A DNA stretch of 64,000 nt from NCBI RefSeq assembly GCF_021601625.1, contig NZ_BQHR01000003.1, forward strand, positions 186,001 through 250,000, in the 5' to 3' direction. The translations under genes were made by a program, and so were the position numbers. This DNA comes from Pseudomonas paraglycinae. GTDB taxonomy: Bacteria; Pseudomonadota; Gammaproteobacteria; Pseudomonadales; Pseudomonadaceae. Position 1 is the first letter of the stretch. The number at the start of each line of letters is the position of its first letter. Shown piece after piece: positions 9,207 through 17,608 of this stretch. Below the pieces are notes generated by a model, which saw only the letters and a list, made by a program, of their open reading frames with translations, made no database searches and was not told where the DNA came from.

Positions 9207-9252
9207 CATTTATTTGTTAGCGTCGATTTCTTTGACCCAGGGAGAAGCGCCA

Positions 9253-10314
9253 ATGAAGTTTGCACCGAAATTTCTGGCTGTCGCACTGACTGTGGGGATG
9301 GGCCTGGCCACTCAGGCATTCGCCACCGACCTGAAACACTGGCCCGCGGATCAGGCCAAGGCACTGGACGCGATGATCGCCGCCAACGCCAACAAAGGTA
9401 ACTACGCGGTGTTCGACATGGACAACACCAGTTACCGCTACGACCTCGAAGAGTCGTTGCTGCCGTTCATGGAAAACAAGGGCCTGATCACCCGGGACAA
9501 GCTCGACCCCTCCCTGAAACTGATGCCGTTCAAGGACACCGCCGACCACAAGGAAAGCCTGTTCAGTTACTACTACCGCCTCTGCGAAGTCGACGACATG
9601 GTCTGCTACCCATGGGTGGCGCAGGTGTTTTCCGGCTTCACCCTCAAGGAACTCAAGGGCTACGTCGATGAGCTGATGGCCTCGGGCAAACCGGTGCCGG
9701 CGACTTATTACGAAGGTGACGTGGTCAAGAATCTGGATGTGAATCCGCCGAAGATCTTCACTGGCCAGAAAGAGCTGTACAACAAACTGATGGAGAACGG
9801 CATCGAAGTCTACGTGATGACCGCCGCCTCCGAAGAACTGGTGCGGATGGTCGCGGCCGATCCGAAGTATGGCTACAACGTCAAACCGCAGAACGTGATC
9901 GGCGTGACCACGTTGCTGAAGAACCGCGAGACCGGCGAGCTGACCACCGCGCGCAAGCAGATCACCGCCGGCAAATATGACGAGAAGGCCAACCTCGGCC
10001 TCGAGCTGACACCCTACCTGTGGACTCCGGCAACCTGGATGGCCGGCAAGCACGCGGCAATCCTGACCTATATCGACGAATGGAAAAAACCGGTACTGGT
10101 GGGTGGCGACACACCGACCAGCGACGGCTACATGCTGTTCCACGATGTGGACGTGGCCAAGGGTGGCATTCACTTGTGGGTCAATCGCAAGGACAAGTAC
10201 ATGACCCAGATTCAGGGCATGATGGCCAAGCACGCGGCGGCCCAGGCGAAAGAAGGTTTGCCGGTGACGGCGGACAAGAACTGGGTGATCGTCAAACCTG
10301 AAGAAATCCAGTAA
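9253..10314 (+). CDS. pchP: Phosphorylcholine phosphatase, periplasmic HAD enzyme
   Basis: A 353-residue exported HAD-family phosphatase. The start at 9253 gives a signal peptide (LAVALTVGMGLATQAFA, cleavage before TDLKHW) and has a purine-rich binding site (GGGAGAAG). Catalytic motif I is FDMDNTSYRYD, motif II lies in VYVMTAASEE, and motif IV is GGDTPTSDGYMLF. These match phosphorylcholine phosphatase of P. aeruginosa as I remember it. It releases choline from phosphorylcholine in the periplasm. The open frame extends far upstream, but that part is antisense to tcyP and is not coding. Confidence 0.88.
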   Translation: MKFAPKFLAVALTVGMGLATQAFATDLKHWPADQAKALDAMIAANANKGNYAVFDMDNTSYRYDLEESLLPFMENKGLITRDKLDPSLKLMPFKDTADHKESLFSYYYRLCEVDDMVCYPWVAQVFSGFTLKELKGYVDELMASGKPVPATYYEGDVVKNLDVNPPKIFTGQKELYNKLMENGIEVYVMTAASEELVRMVAADPKYGYNVKPQNVIGVTTLLKNRETGELTTARKQITAGKYDEKANLGLELTPYLWTPATWMAGKHAAILTYIDEWKKPVLVGGDTPTSDGYMLFHDVDVAKGGIHLWVNRKDKYMTQIQGMMAKHAAAQAKEGLPVTADKNWVIVKPEEIQ

Positions 10315-10348
10315 TTGCTACGGTGATCGCTCCCGAGCAGAGCGCGAC

Positions 10349-10451
10349 GATCGTTCCCACGCTCTGCGTGGGAATGCAGCCCGTGACGCTCCGCGTCACT
10401 GGACGCAGAGCGTCCCTTGAGGCATTCCCACGCGGGAGCGTGGGAACGATC
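10349..10451. repeat. REPIN-like composite inverted repeat, copy 2
   Basis: Arms GATCGTTCCCACGCTCTGCG and CGCGGGAGCGTGGGAACGATC flank inner palindromes GACGCTCCGCGTC and GACGCAGAGCGTC. It lies between the convergent pchP and ilvD genes, just before a terminator hairpin. Confidence 0.85.
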
Positions 10452-10463
10452 AAAACCTGAAGG

Positions 10464-10497
10464 CAAAAAAATGCCCCGCACTTGGCGGGGCATTTTT
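10464..10497. terminator. Bidirectional intrinsic terminator between pchP and ilvD
   Basis: A 9-base stem (ATGCCCCGC with GCGGGGCAT) has a 4-base loop, an A run on the left and a T run on the right, so it can end transcription from both sides. It is 18 bases past the ilvD stop. Confidence 0.85.
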
Positions 10498-10515
10498 ATG
10501 CGCGACGGTTAAGCA

Positions 10516-12357
10516 TCACAGCCCGTCGAGCATCGCCTTGTTGCGCACGGCACCCTTGTCGGCGCTGGTCGCCAGCAGGGCGTAGGCCTTGAGGGCGGTG
10601 GTCACTTTGCGTGGACGCTGTTCGACCGGTTTCCAGCCTTTCTTGTCCTGCTCGACCCGGCGTGCCGCCAGTTCTTCATCGCTGATCAACAGGTTGATCG
10701 AGCGGTTCGGAATGTCGATCAGCACCTTGTCGCCGTCCTGTACCAGACCGATCGCGCCGCCGGCCGCAGCCTCTGGCGAAGCGTGGCCGATGGACAGACC
10801 GGAAGTGCCGCCGGAGAAACGGCCATCGGTCAGCAGGGCGCAGGCTTTGCCCAGGCCTTTGGATTTCAGGTACGAGGTCGGGTAGAGCATTTCCTGCATG
10901 CCCGGGCCGCCTTTCGGGCCTTCGTAGCGAATGATGACGATGTCGCCTTCCTTCACTTCGTCGGCGAGGATGCCGCGCACGGCGCTGTCCTGGCTTTCGA
11001 AGATCTTGGCGTTGCCTTCGAACACGTGGATCGACTCGTCAACACCGGCGGTTTTCACCACGCAGCCGTCCAGGGCGATGTTGCCGTACAGCACGGCCAA
11101 GCCGCCTTCTTTCGAATAGGCGTGTTCAAAGCTGCGGATGCAACCGTTTTCACGGTCGTCGTCCAGGGTTTCCCAACGGGTCGACTGGCTGAACGCGGTT
11201 TGCGTCGGAATGCCGGCCGGGCCTGCCTTGAAGAAATGGTGCACGGCTTCATCGTCGGTCTGGGTGATGTCCCACTTGGCGATGGCTTCTTCCATGCTGC
11301 GGCTGTGCACGGTCGGCAGGTCGGTGTGCAGCAGGCCGCCACGGGCCAGCGAACCGAGGATGCTGAAGATGCCGCCGGCGCGGTGCACGTCTTCCATGTG
11401 GTACTTCTGGATGTTCGGCGCGACCTTGCACAGCTGCGGCACCTTGCGCGACAGACGATCGATGTCGCGCAGGTCGAAGTTGATCTCGGCTTCCTGGGCC
11501 GCGGCCAGCAAGTGCAGGATGGTGTTGGTCGAACCGCCCATGGCGATGTCGAGCATCATCGCGTTCTCGAACGCCTTGAAGTTGGCGATGTTGCGCGGCA
11601 GTACCGACTCGTCGTTCTCGCCGTAGTAGCGTTTGCACAGTTCGACGATGGTGCGGCCGGCCTGCAGGAACAGCTGCTCGCGATCGCTGTGGGTGGCCAG
11701 GGTCGAACCGTTGCCCGGCAGTGCGAGGCCCAGGGCTTCGGTCAGGCAGTTCATCGAGTTGGCGGTGAACATGCCGGAGCACGAACCGCAGGTCGGGCAG
11801 GCGCTGCGCTCGTACTCGGCAACCTTCTCGTCAGAAGCGCTGGAGTCGGCGGCGATCACCATGGCGTCGACGAGGTCGAGACCGTGGCTGGCCAGTTTGG
11901 TCTTGCCGGCTTCCATCGGGCCGCCGGAGACGAAGATCACCGGGATGTTCAGGCGCAGGGCGGCCATCAGCATGCCGGGGGTGATCTTGTCGCAGTTCGA
12001 GATGCAGACGATGGCGTCGGCGCAGTGGGCGTTGACCATGTACTCGACGGAGTCGGCGATGATCTCGCGGCTCGGCAGCGAATAGAGCATGCCGTCGTGG
12101 CCCATGGCGATGCCGTCGTCAACGGCGATGGTGTTGAATTCTTTTGCAACGCCGCCAGCGCGTTCGATCTCACGGGCAACCAGTTGGCCCAGGTCCTTCA
12201 GGTGAACGTGGCCCGGTACGAACTGGGTGAAGGAGTTGGCAATGGCGATGATCGGCTTCTTGAAGTCGTCATCTTTCATCCCGGTGGCGCGCCACAGTGC
12301 GCGGGCGCCGGCCATGTTGCGGCCGTGGGTGGATGTTTTCGAGCGGTAATCTGGCAT
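10516..12357 (-). CDS. ilvD: Dihydroxy-acid dehydratase
   Basis: A 613-residue enzyme that dehydrates 2,3-dihydroxy acids to 2-keto acids in isoleucine, valine and pantothenate synthesis. The iron-sulfur cluster cysteines lie in [10 protein letters not shown] and [18 protein letters not shown], and the C-terminal family signature [20 protein letters not shown] is intact. The length matches the family. It is transcribed alone; about 255 bases separate it from the exporter gene upstream and must hold its promoter, where I see no clear consensus. Confidence 0.97.
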   Translation of the reverse strand: MPDYRSKTSTHGRNMAGARALWRATGMKDDDFKKPIIAIANSFTQFVPGHVHLKDLGQLVAREIERAGGVAKEFNTIAVDDGIAMGHDGMLYSLPSREIIADSVEYMVNAHCADAIVCISNCDKITPGMLMAALRLNIPVIFVSGGPMEAGKTKLASHGLDLVDAMVIAADSSASDEKVAEYERSACPTCGSCSGMFTANSMNCLTEALGLALPGNGSTLATHSDREQLFLQAGRTIVELCKRYYGENDESVLPRNIANFKAFENAMMLDIAMGGSTNTILHLLAAAQEAEINFDLRDIDRLSRKVPQLCKVAPNIQKYHMEDVHRAGGIFSILGSLARGGLLHTDLPTVHSRSMEEAIAKWDITQTDDEAVHHFFKAGPAGIPTQTAFSQSTRWETLDDDRENGCIRSFEHAYSKEGGLAVLYGNIALDGCVVKTAGVDESIHVFEGNAKIFESQDSAVRGILADEVKEGDIVIIRYEGPKGGPGMQEMLYPTSYLKSKGLGKACALLTDGRFSGGTSGLSIGHASPEAAAGGAIGLVQDGDKVLIDIPNRSINLLISDEELAARRVEQDKKGWKPVEQRPRKVTTALKAYALLATSADKGAVRNKAMLDGL

Positions 12358-12612
12358 GGAGCACTCCGGGCGGCTAATCAGGTATCAAAAGGGAGTGAGC
12401 TTCTATTGACGTCTGGAACACTCAGAAATGGCCGTGTGTCCTGATGTTGCCGATGACGTTGCGGGATCGCCGCTGGTCTCAGCCTGAGCTCATAAACCCG
12501 CCGGGGATGAATGGCGATGAATCTCGCGATTCTACACCGCTGGCGTCAGGAGGGAATGGCGCAAAGCGTTGTTCCAGTGCTGACGAAGCGTGCGGGATGA
12601 CGACCGGCAGGA

Positions 12613-13830
12613 TTAATCGCTGTCCGGTTGCCCCACGAGATCGCTGCGGCGACTGATCCGCGCGTTCAACGCCAGTGCCACCCCGCTGAGTATCACGAAG
12701 CTGTAGCCCAGCGTGGATTGCAGATTGGTCGGGCTCAGGCTGATCAAGGCACTGATCAAGCCGCCGCAGATGAGAATGATCGTGCTGCCGGCCGAGGCCG
12801 ACGTGCCGGCGTTTTCCGGAAACAGACTCATGGCCCGGGACGTGGCGGCCGGCCGGGCAATGGTGGTGCCGGCGGTGCAGATCAGCATCGGGATCAGCAC
12901 GGTCGCCGGAGCCAGTGCAAAGTTCGACGACAGGTACAGCATGGTCACGCCGGCGAACAGGATCAGGCTCAGGCCGACGACCATCTGCTGGCCGCTGTTG
13001 ATGCGCCTGCTCAGCACGCTGGCGAGGATCCCCCCGGTGACGTAAGCCGCACCGTAGATCAGCAGGATCAACGAAAATTCGTAAGCGGACAGTTGCAGCC
13101 GATCCATGAAGATCAGCGGCGAGATCACGATGAATGAGAAATGGCAGGCGAATGCAAACGCTGAAATCAGCCAGTAACCGACGAAGTCGAAATCTCCCAG
13201 AACCCGTCGATAGGCCGTGAGGAAGTTCGTACGTGTGCCAGTGGCGGTAGGTCGGGTGTTCTCCAGAAACAGCCAGGCCTTGAGCAGCACTGCGGCTGAT
13301 AATGCGATGAACACCCAGAAGCTGCCGCGCCAGCCCAGCGTCGCCTGAAGAAAGGTGCCAGCCAGCGGCGATATCGAGATGAAAATCCCGCCGGCGGTGA
13401 CCATTAAAATCCGTAGGCGGTCACGTTCTTCGCCTTCGAACAGGTCCTGCACCAGCGCCTGTGACAGCACGAAGCAACCGCAGCCCAGCGCCTGCAACAC
13501 CCGGAACATCAGAAACAGCGAATAGTCCGAGGTCATCACGCAACCGAGGGCGCCGAGTATGGAAACGCTCATGCCGGCGAGCAGCAGCCCCTTGCGTCCG
13601 ATCACATCCGACAGCGGCCCGATCAGCAACTGGGCGAAGGCAATTCCGACCGCAAACAGGCTGATCGACAGGGCGATGTCCGCCGGGGTGCGGCGAAAGT
13701 GTTCGGCCAGTGCCGGGAACGAAGGCAGCAGGACATCCAGTGGAAAGACGCCGAGCAACACCATTGCCAGCAAAAGACTGACAGCCCCGCGCCGCTGTCG
13801 TCGGGTCACCACAGATTGTCCGTCATCCAT
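12613..13830 (-). CDS. MFS exporter, Bcr/CflA type, of the peptide operon
   Basis: A 405-residue inner-membrane transporter with about twelve hydrophobic segments. The major-facilitator motif A appears as GPLSDVIGRK at residues 71-80, and the N-terminal block LLGVFPLDVLLPSFPALAEHF resembles the Bcr/CflA drug-efflux branch. It is the last gene of the minus-strand operon at 12.6-16.0 kb and overlaps the diiron oxygenase gene by 8 bases. The likely job is export of the operon's product, perhaps also self-protection. Substrate is unknown; a general drug pump is the alternative. Confidence 0.85.
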   Translation of the reverse strand: MDDGQSVVTRRQRRGAVSLLLAMVLLGVFPLDVLLPSFPALAEHFRRTPADIALSISLFAVGIAFAQLLIGPLSDVIGRKGLLLAGMSVSILGALGCVMTSDYSLFLMFRVLQALGCGCFVLSQALVQDLFEGEERDRLRILMVTAGGIFISISPLAGTFLQATLGWRGSFWVFIALSAAVLLKAWLFLENTRPTATGTRTNFLTAYRRVLGDFDFVGYWLISAFAFACHFSFIVISPLIFMDRLQLSAYEFSLILLIYGAAYVTGGILASVLSRRINSGQQMVVGLSLILFAGVTMLYLSSNFALAPATVLIPMLICTAGTTIARPAATSRAMSLFPENAGTSASAGSTIILICGGLISALISLSPTNLQSTLGYSFVILSGVALALNARISRRSDLVGQPDSD

Positions 13831-14779
13831 CGATCAGTCCCGCCCTGGCAAATAGTGTCTGGTTTTGAGGTTCGGCGAAAAATCCGGCTTTCTTCAATGC
13901 GTTCAACGTAGCGAGGCTGCCGGCGCGTGCCCGCCGTCGACTGGCCTGGGTCGATGTCATCGTGCCGAGAATGTCCGTCACCGTCGTATTTGCAATGCCC
14001 GCGCCACAGAGGCTTTCCTGCAGCCAGTGCTCATCCACTTCGAAGAAGATTTCCAGAATGTCGAGCAAGGTCGTCGCGGTGAACGTTCGCTGTCGCGGGT
14101 TCAGGTGCAACCAGAGGTAGTGGAACACTTCGGTGAAATAGCGGCTGTGGCGCGCTTCGTCGGTGAGGTGATCGCGCAACATGTCGTTGACGCCGGACAC
14201 CAAGCTGTCGCGGCAGACATCCAGCAGTTCACGGGCAATGATGGTTTCCGAGACGAAGCCCAGAAGAAAGCACGCCAGCGGCCGTTGCTCCTGTGCGGTG
14301 CGCGCAATCAGCAGGTTCATCCGGGTGATCCGTCTGGGCATGACCGGGCGCCCGGTGATGGCGTAGAGGCTGGCGATCTGCTCCGCCACCTGACTGGAAA
14401 ACAGGGCGTGATAGCCCTCGTCGGTGTAGAGCTGGAGCGCGGCGGTTTTCATCGACGTCGGAACCTCGACCGGCAGTTCGCCATGCACGATGGTTTCGAC
14501 GGCGCGATTGACGATCCGGTGTTCGAGCAACGTGGTGTAGTCGAGAAAATGCACCAGATGCCGGGCCGTAAGCCGGTGCAGCATCGAGCGGCCCGCTGCT
14601 TCAATCGCCGGGTGGGCCAGATAGGGCAGGAATGCCGGCGGAAACCAGTGCCGGGTCTCGAGTTGCTCCTGCACGTTGTCCGGCAAGCGGTAATCGTGAG
14701 GGCTGGTGCGGACCGAGGCGCGGGTGTTCCAGTCACTCAGGGTGAACTGAAAGACCGGTTCCGGAGCGAGGGTGCTCAT
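13823..14779 (-). CDS. AurF-type diiron oxygenase
   Basis: A 318-residue non-haem diiron protein. All seven metal ligands of AurF can be placed: Glu86, Glu121 and His124 (in DEGYHA), Glu178 (in SETI), and His204, Glu208 and His211 (in HLTDEARHS). The spacings 35, 3, 4 and 3 between the first three and the last three agree with AurF, which converts arylamines to nitroarenes. Here it is coupled by an ATGA overlap to a SagB-type dehydrogenase and overlaps the exporter gene. N-oxygenation or hydroxylation of a peptide-derived substrate is inference; a free amine substrate is also possible. Confidence 0.85.
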   Translation of the reverse strand: MSTLAPEPVFQFTLSDWNTRASVRTSPHDYRLPDNVQEQLETRHWFPPAFLPYLAHPAIEAAGRSMLHRLTARHLVHFLDYTTLLEHRIVNRAVETIVHGELPVEVPTSMKTAALQLYTDEGYHALFSSQVAEQIASLYAITGRPVMPRRITRMNLLIARTAQEQRPLACFLLGFVSETIIARELLDVCRDSLVSGVNDMLRDHLTDEARHSRYFTEVFHYLWLHLNPRQRTFTATTLLDILEIFFEVDEHWLQESLCGAGIANTTVTDILGTMTSTQASRRRARAGSLATLNALKKAGFFAEPQNQTLFARAGLIDG

Positions 14780-15849
14780 GACTGTGCCTCACGCAACAGG
14801 TCGCGCATTTCCTGACACATCGCCTGGCCGTCGCTTTCCCCGCAACCGACAAAGAACAAGGGTTGTTCCGCACTGTTCTCGAGCTTCAGCAACGCTTCGA
14901 CCTGCTCATCGGAAAACGCGCCTGTGAGCCAGGTGCTCATGCCCAGTGCTGTAGCCACCAGTTGAAACGTCTGCGAAAGGTGCCCGGCTTCGACGAACGC
15001 CATTCGATAGGCGCGCGAGTGCGGGTATTTCCACCAGAGGCGATCGAAGCGGGCGGTGATGAACAACCCCAATGGCAGGTTATTGATGAAATGCTGCCCC
15101 CCCAGCAGATTGCCGGGCGCGGTGTCGGGCAAAGGGTTGATGAAGCTCAGGGCGTGTTCGGCGGGGTGGTAGGCATACACGCCAGGTGCCAGTTCCTCGA
15201 CGTTCTGTACAAACACGAACCCGGCACAGGCATTGAGACCACCGCCGGAAGGGCTGCTGCGCCGCGCGCCCAGTCCTTCGGCGATGCTGTCGTCGCAGTC
15301 GGTTTCGCGTTCTCCCAGGTAACCGAGTGACAGGTAAAGCAAGGTGCCCACATCATCCAGCGACACGGCAGCGCCAGTGAAGGATCGGCAGGTCTTTCGC
15401 CGGGTCAGTGAATTCGACAGGCTGTCGTCATTCAGTGCCAGCGGCTTGGGCAGGGCGATGAGTGCGTTCGGACGGGTATCCACAGGGATGTCGGCTGGCG
15501 GGGGAGTGGCAAGCACTTTGTTGCAGTGTTCGAGATATTGCCTGGACCATTCCTGAATGTTTCGGGGAGTGTGTTCGCAAGGAATGTCCCGAGTCCCGAT
15601 ATGGTAGATCCTGGACAGTTCATCCCAGCCCCAGGCAGGCGCCGGGATTTTATAAGAAGTCAGTATTCCTGCATTTAAAAGCTGTGTATCTATTATGTTG
15701 CTGTTGTCGTATAAGTCAGGGTTGTGGACAAGTTGCGCCAGTCGGGAGGAATATTCAAGATCAAGTTCATGTTGAGTATGGTCTTTGTAGTTCCAGACTA
15801 TCTGGCCGGGCGTTAGTGGCAGTATGAATAAATAAGGATTTATATGCAT
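14776..15849 (-). CDS. SagB-type FMN dehydrogenase
   Basis: A 357-residue nitroreductase-fold protein of the SagB/ThcOx branch. Residues 1-80 form an extra N-terminal region ending in WGWDELSRIYHIGTRD, found in this branch. The FMN-binding core has RRKTCRSF at 150-157, ARRSSPSGGG at 195-204 and EAGHLSQTFQLVATALG at 287-303. SagB enzymes oxidise azolines to azoles on ribosomal peptides, yet no YcaO cyclodehydratase is in this window. The gene lies 75 bases after a 23-codon peptide gene and overlaps the diiron oxygenase gene by 4 bases. Its binding site is weak, which would keep expression below that of the peptide. Confidence 0.85.
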   Translation of the reverse strand: MHINPYLFILPLTPGQIVWNYKDHTQHELDLEYSSRLAQLVHNPDLYDNSNIIDTQLLNAGILTSYKIPAPAWGWDELSRIYHIGTRDIPCEHTPRNIQEWSRQYLEHCNKVLATPPPADIPVDTRPNALIALPKPLALNDDSLSNSLTRRKTCRSFTGAAVSLDDVGTLLYLSLGYLGERETDCDDSIAEGLGARRSSPSGGGLNACAGFVFVQNVEELAPGVYAYHPAEHALSFINPLPDTAPGNLLGGQHFINNLPLGLFITARFDRLWWKYPHSRAYRMAFVEAGHLSQTFQLVATALGMSTWLTGAFSDEQVEALLKLENSAEQPLFFVGCGESDGQAMCQEMRDLLREAQS

Positions 15850-15886
15850 GTTGGGGCACGCTGCTCTGGATAGGTGCTTTGTCAGA

Positions 15887-15916
15887 GGCGCTGGGTAGCC
15901 GGCTATACCCAGCGCC
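15887..15916 (-). promoter_or_regulatory. Perfect 11-bp hairpin between peptide gene and SagB gene
   Basis: Arms GGCGCTGGGTA and TACCCAGCGCC with an 8-base loop start 8 bases after the peptide stop codon. There is no T run after the stem in the direction of transcription, so it is a poor classical terminator. It would suit a 3' stabilising or attenuating hairpin that leaves more peptide message than enzyme message, as is common in peptide natural-product operons. Confidence 0.7.
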
Positions 15917-15924
15917 CACCTTAC

Positions 15925-15996
15925 TTAACGGGCTTTAGGTGCGACCAGAAAAGCCAGATTTGCGAGGGTGCGGGATTCCAGAGTAATTGCTTTCAT
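15925..15996 (-). CDS. 23-residue peptide, candidate precursor of the SagB/AurF operon
   Basis: A short gene that begins MKAITLESRT and ends APKAR, with TAA stop. It has the best ribosome binding site of the operon: AAGGAG at 16004-16009 with a 7-base spacing. It is the first gene of the operon, followed by a strong hairpin and then SagB, AurF and exporter genes. It contains one Ser, two Thr, no Cys and no aromatic residue other than one Phe, and ends in Lys-Ala-Arg. It could be a ribosomal precursor or carrier peptide modified by the two oxidoreductases. The alternative is a translated leader that regulates the operon. No homologue is recognised from memory. Confidence 0.65.
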   Translation of the reverse strand: MKAITLESRTLANLAFLVAPKAR

Positions 15997-16037
15997 GATT
16001 GAACTCCTTGTTCGTTGCTGCTTCGTGGTTAGTTGGT

Positions 16038-16054
16038 GTCACCTCCGTGGTGAC
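16038..16054 (-). promoter_or_regulatory. Hairpin or operator at the predicted transcript start of the peptide operon
   Basis: Perfect 6-base arms GTCACC and GGTGAC are separated by 5 bases. With the predicted promoter just upstream, the repeat would span the first bases of the transcript, so it may be a repressor site or a 5' stem that protects the message. It ends 42 bases before the peptide start. Confidence 0.45.
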
Positions 16055-16060
16055 GACTTA

Positions 16061-16088
16061 ATAATAGTTTGTAATGGATTAATCGCAA
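16061..16088 (-). promoter_or_regulatory. Predicted sigma-70 promoter of the peptide operon
   Basis: Read on the minus strand, TTGCGA (16083-16088) and TATTAT (16061-16066) are 16 bases apart in an AT-rich stretch. They match five and four or five of the six consensus positions. Transcription would start near 16054, giving a leader of about 58 bases. Confidence 0.5.
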
Positions 16089-16189
16089 GCAAATATTAAG
16101 TAGGAATAATCCAGTAATTTTGTCGGAGTGATCTTTGGCTGGAAATGGGTGTGTAAGTTAAATTTCAGTAAATAAAGTATTCGCGGAAA

Positions 16190-16211
16190 TATCCTGCAAG
16201 TCTGCAGGATA
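16190..16211. promoter_or_regulatory. Inverted repeat TATCCTGCA / TGCAGGATA
   Basis: Perfect 9-base arms are separated by 4 bases in the AT-rich region between rlmI and the peptide operon, about 100 bases upstream of the predicted promoter. It could be an activator or repressor site, or a second terminator behind rlmI. The rest of 15997-16288 holds only the features listed separately. Confidence 0.45.
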
Positions 16212-16241
16212 ATAAGTGTAGGAAAGCAACGTTAAAGGCAA

Positions 16242-16272
16242 AAAGAAGGGGAGCCCCAGGCTCCCCTTCTTT
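16242..16272 (-). terminator. Intrinsic terminator after rlmI
   Basis: Arms AAAGAAGGGGAGCC and GGCTCCCCTTCTTT form a 14-base stem with a 3-base loop, 17 bases past the rlmI stop. It separates rlmI from the peptide operon. Confidence 0.8.
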
Positions 16273-16288
16273 ATACGCATCGATACCG

Positions 16289-17485
16289 TTAGCTGTTCGG
16301 CAGCAGGCGGCAGGTGATGCTCTTGATGTAGCGGGTTTCCGGGATGGCCGGGTGTACCGGGTGATCCGGACCCTGACCGCCACGCTCCAGCAGCTGGATA
16401 TTGCGGTCCAGGTGACGGGCGCTGGTCAGCAGGATGTTCTGCAGGTCGTCTTCCGGCAGGTGCATCGAGCACGAAGCGCTGAACAGGATGCCGTCCTTGG
16501 TGAGCAGGCGCATGGCTTGCTCGTTCAGGCGACGGTAGGCGCCTTCACCGTTCTTCAGGTCTTTCTTGCGCTTGATGAACGCAGGCGGGTCGGCAACGAT
16601 CACGTCGAAGCGCTCTTCGCTGGCCTTGAGTTCTTTCAGGGCTTCGAACACGTCGCCTTCGATACAGGTCATCTTGTCGGCGAAGCCGTTCAGTGCGGCG
16701 TTACGCTCAACGCCGTCGAGGGCGAAGCCCGATGCGTCGACGCAGAACACTTCGCTGGCGCCGAATGCGGCCGCTTGCACACCCCAGCCACCGATGTAGC
16801 TGTAGAGGTCCAGTACGCGTTTGCCTTTGGCGTAAGGGGCCAGGCGGGCGCGGTTCATGCGGTGGTCGTAGAACCAGCCGGTTTTCTGACCTTGAACCAC
16901 TGGCGCTTCGAACTTCACGCCGTTCTCTTCCAGCGCTACCCACTCCGGCACCACGCCGAACACGGTTTCGGTGTAACGCTCGAGGCCTTCGGCATCGCGC
17001 GCGGCGGAGTCGTTCTTGAACAGGATGCCGCTTGGCTTGAGCACCTGGGTCAGTGCCGCGATCACGTCATCTTTATGGGCTTCCATGGTCGCCGAGGCGA
17101 GCTGCACCACGAGGATGTCGCCGAAACGGTCGACCACCAGACCCGGCAGCAGGTCGGAATCGCCGTAGACCAGACGATAGAACGGCTTGTCGAACAGGCG
17201 CTCGCGCAGCGACAGGGCTACGTTCAGGCGATGCACCAGCAGCGACTTGTCCAGCGGCAGCTTGATGTCGCGCGACAGCAGACGCGCGCAGATCAGGTTG
17301 TTCGGGCTCATGGCGACGATGCCCAGCGGCTTGCCGCCGGCGGCTTCGAGGATCGCCTGGTCGCCGGCCTTGAAGCCGTGCAACGGGGTCGCGGCCACGT
17401 CGATTTCGTTGCTGTAGATCCACAGGTGACCGGCGCGCAGGCGACGGTCGGCGTTGGCTTTGAGGCGCAAGCTAGGCAGGGACAT
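16289..17485 (-). CDS. rlmI: 23S rRNA (cytosine-1962-C5)-methyltransferase RlmI
   Basis: A 398-residue methyltransferase that modifies C1962 of 23S rRNA. The N-terminal PUA-like RNA-binding part contains RRLRAGHLWIYSNEID. The middle has FKNDSAARDAEGLERY, and the catalytic domain has the S-adenosylmethionine loop VLDLYSYIGGWGVQAAAFGA, the motif ADPPAFIKRKKDLK and the catalytic-cysteine region FSASCSMHL. Length and order fit RlmI. It is a single gene with its own terminator. Confidence 0.93.
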   Translation of the reverse strand: MSLPSLRLKANADRRLRAGHLWIYSNEIDVAATPLHGFKAGDQAILEAAGGKPLGIVAMSPNNLICARLLSRDIKLPLDKSLLVHRLNVALSLRERLFDKPFYRLVYGDSDLLPGLVVDRFGDILVVQLASATMEAHKDDVIAALTQVLKPSGILFKNDSAARDAEGLERYTETVFGVVPEWVALEENGVKFEAPVVQGQKTGWFYDHRMNRARLAPYAKGKRVLDLYSYIGGWGVQAAAFGASEVFCVDASGFALDGVERNAALNGFADKMTCIEGDVFEALKELKASEERFDVIVADPPAFIKRKKDLKNGEGAYRRLNEQAMRLLTKDGILFSASCSMHLPEDDLQNILLTSARHLDRNIQLLERGGQGPDHPVHPAIPETRYIKSITCRLLPNS

Positions 17486-17608
17486 GACGTCGCTCCGGAA
17501 AAAAGAGCGGGAGTATACCGTGTTGCGCCTTATGCCGGGTTTGGCGTGCGATGAAACGCGGCTGACCTCATCACGAGCAGGCCCGCCCCGTATCCATACG
17601 CTTATGCT

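Noticed and set aside
7642-9252. A long plus-strand open frame joined to the front of pchP, about 537 codons
   Set aside because: It is antisense to tcyP, has the high His/Gln/Arg composition of a shadow frame, and the pchP signal peptide and binding site begin only at 9253.
10783-12444. A 553-codon plus-strand frame over ilvD
   Set aside because: It is antisense to ilvD, whose cluster cysteines and length are normal.
12444-12656. A 70-codon plus-strand frame between ilvD and the exporter gene
   Set aside because: It has no ribosome binding site, runs into the antisense of the exporter gene, and has no recognisable features.
12613-13830. Exporter gene seen as an unrelated drug pump
   Set aside because: The 8-base overlap with the diiron oxygenase gene and shared strand make it part of the peptide operon, although its substrate is not proved.
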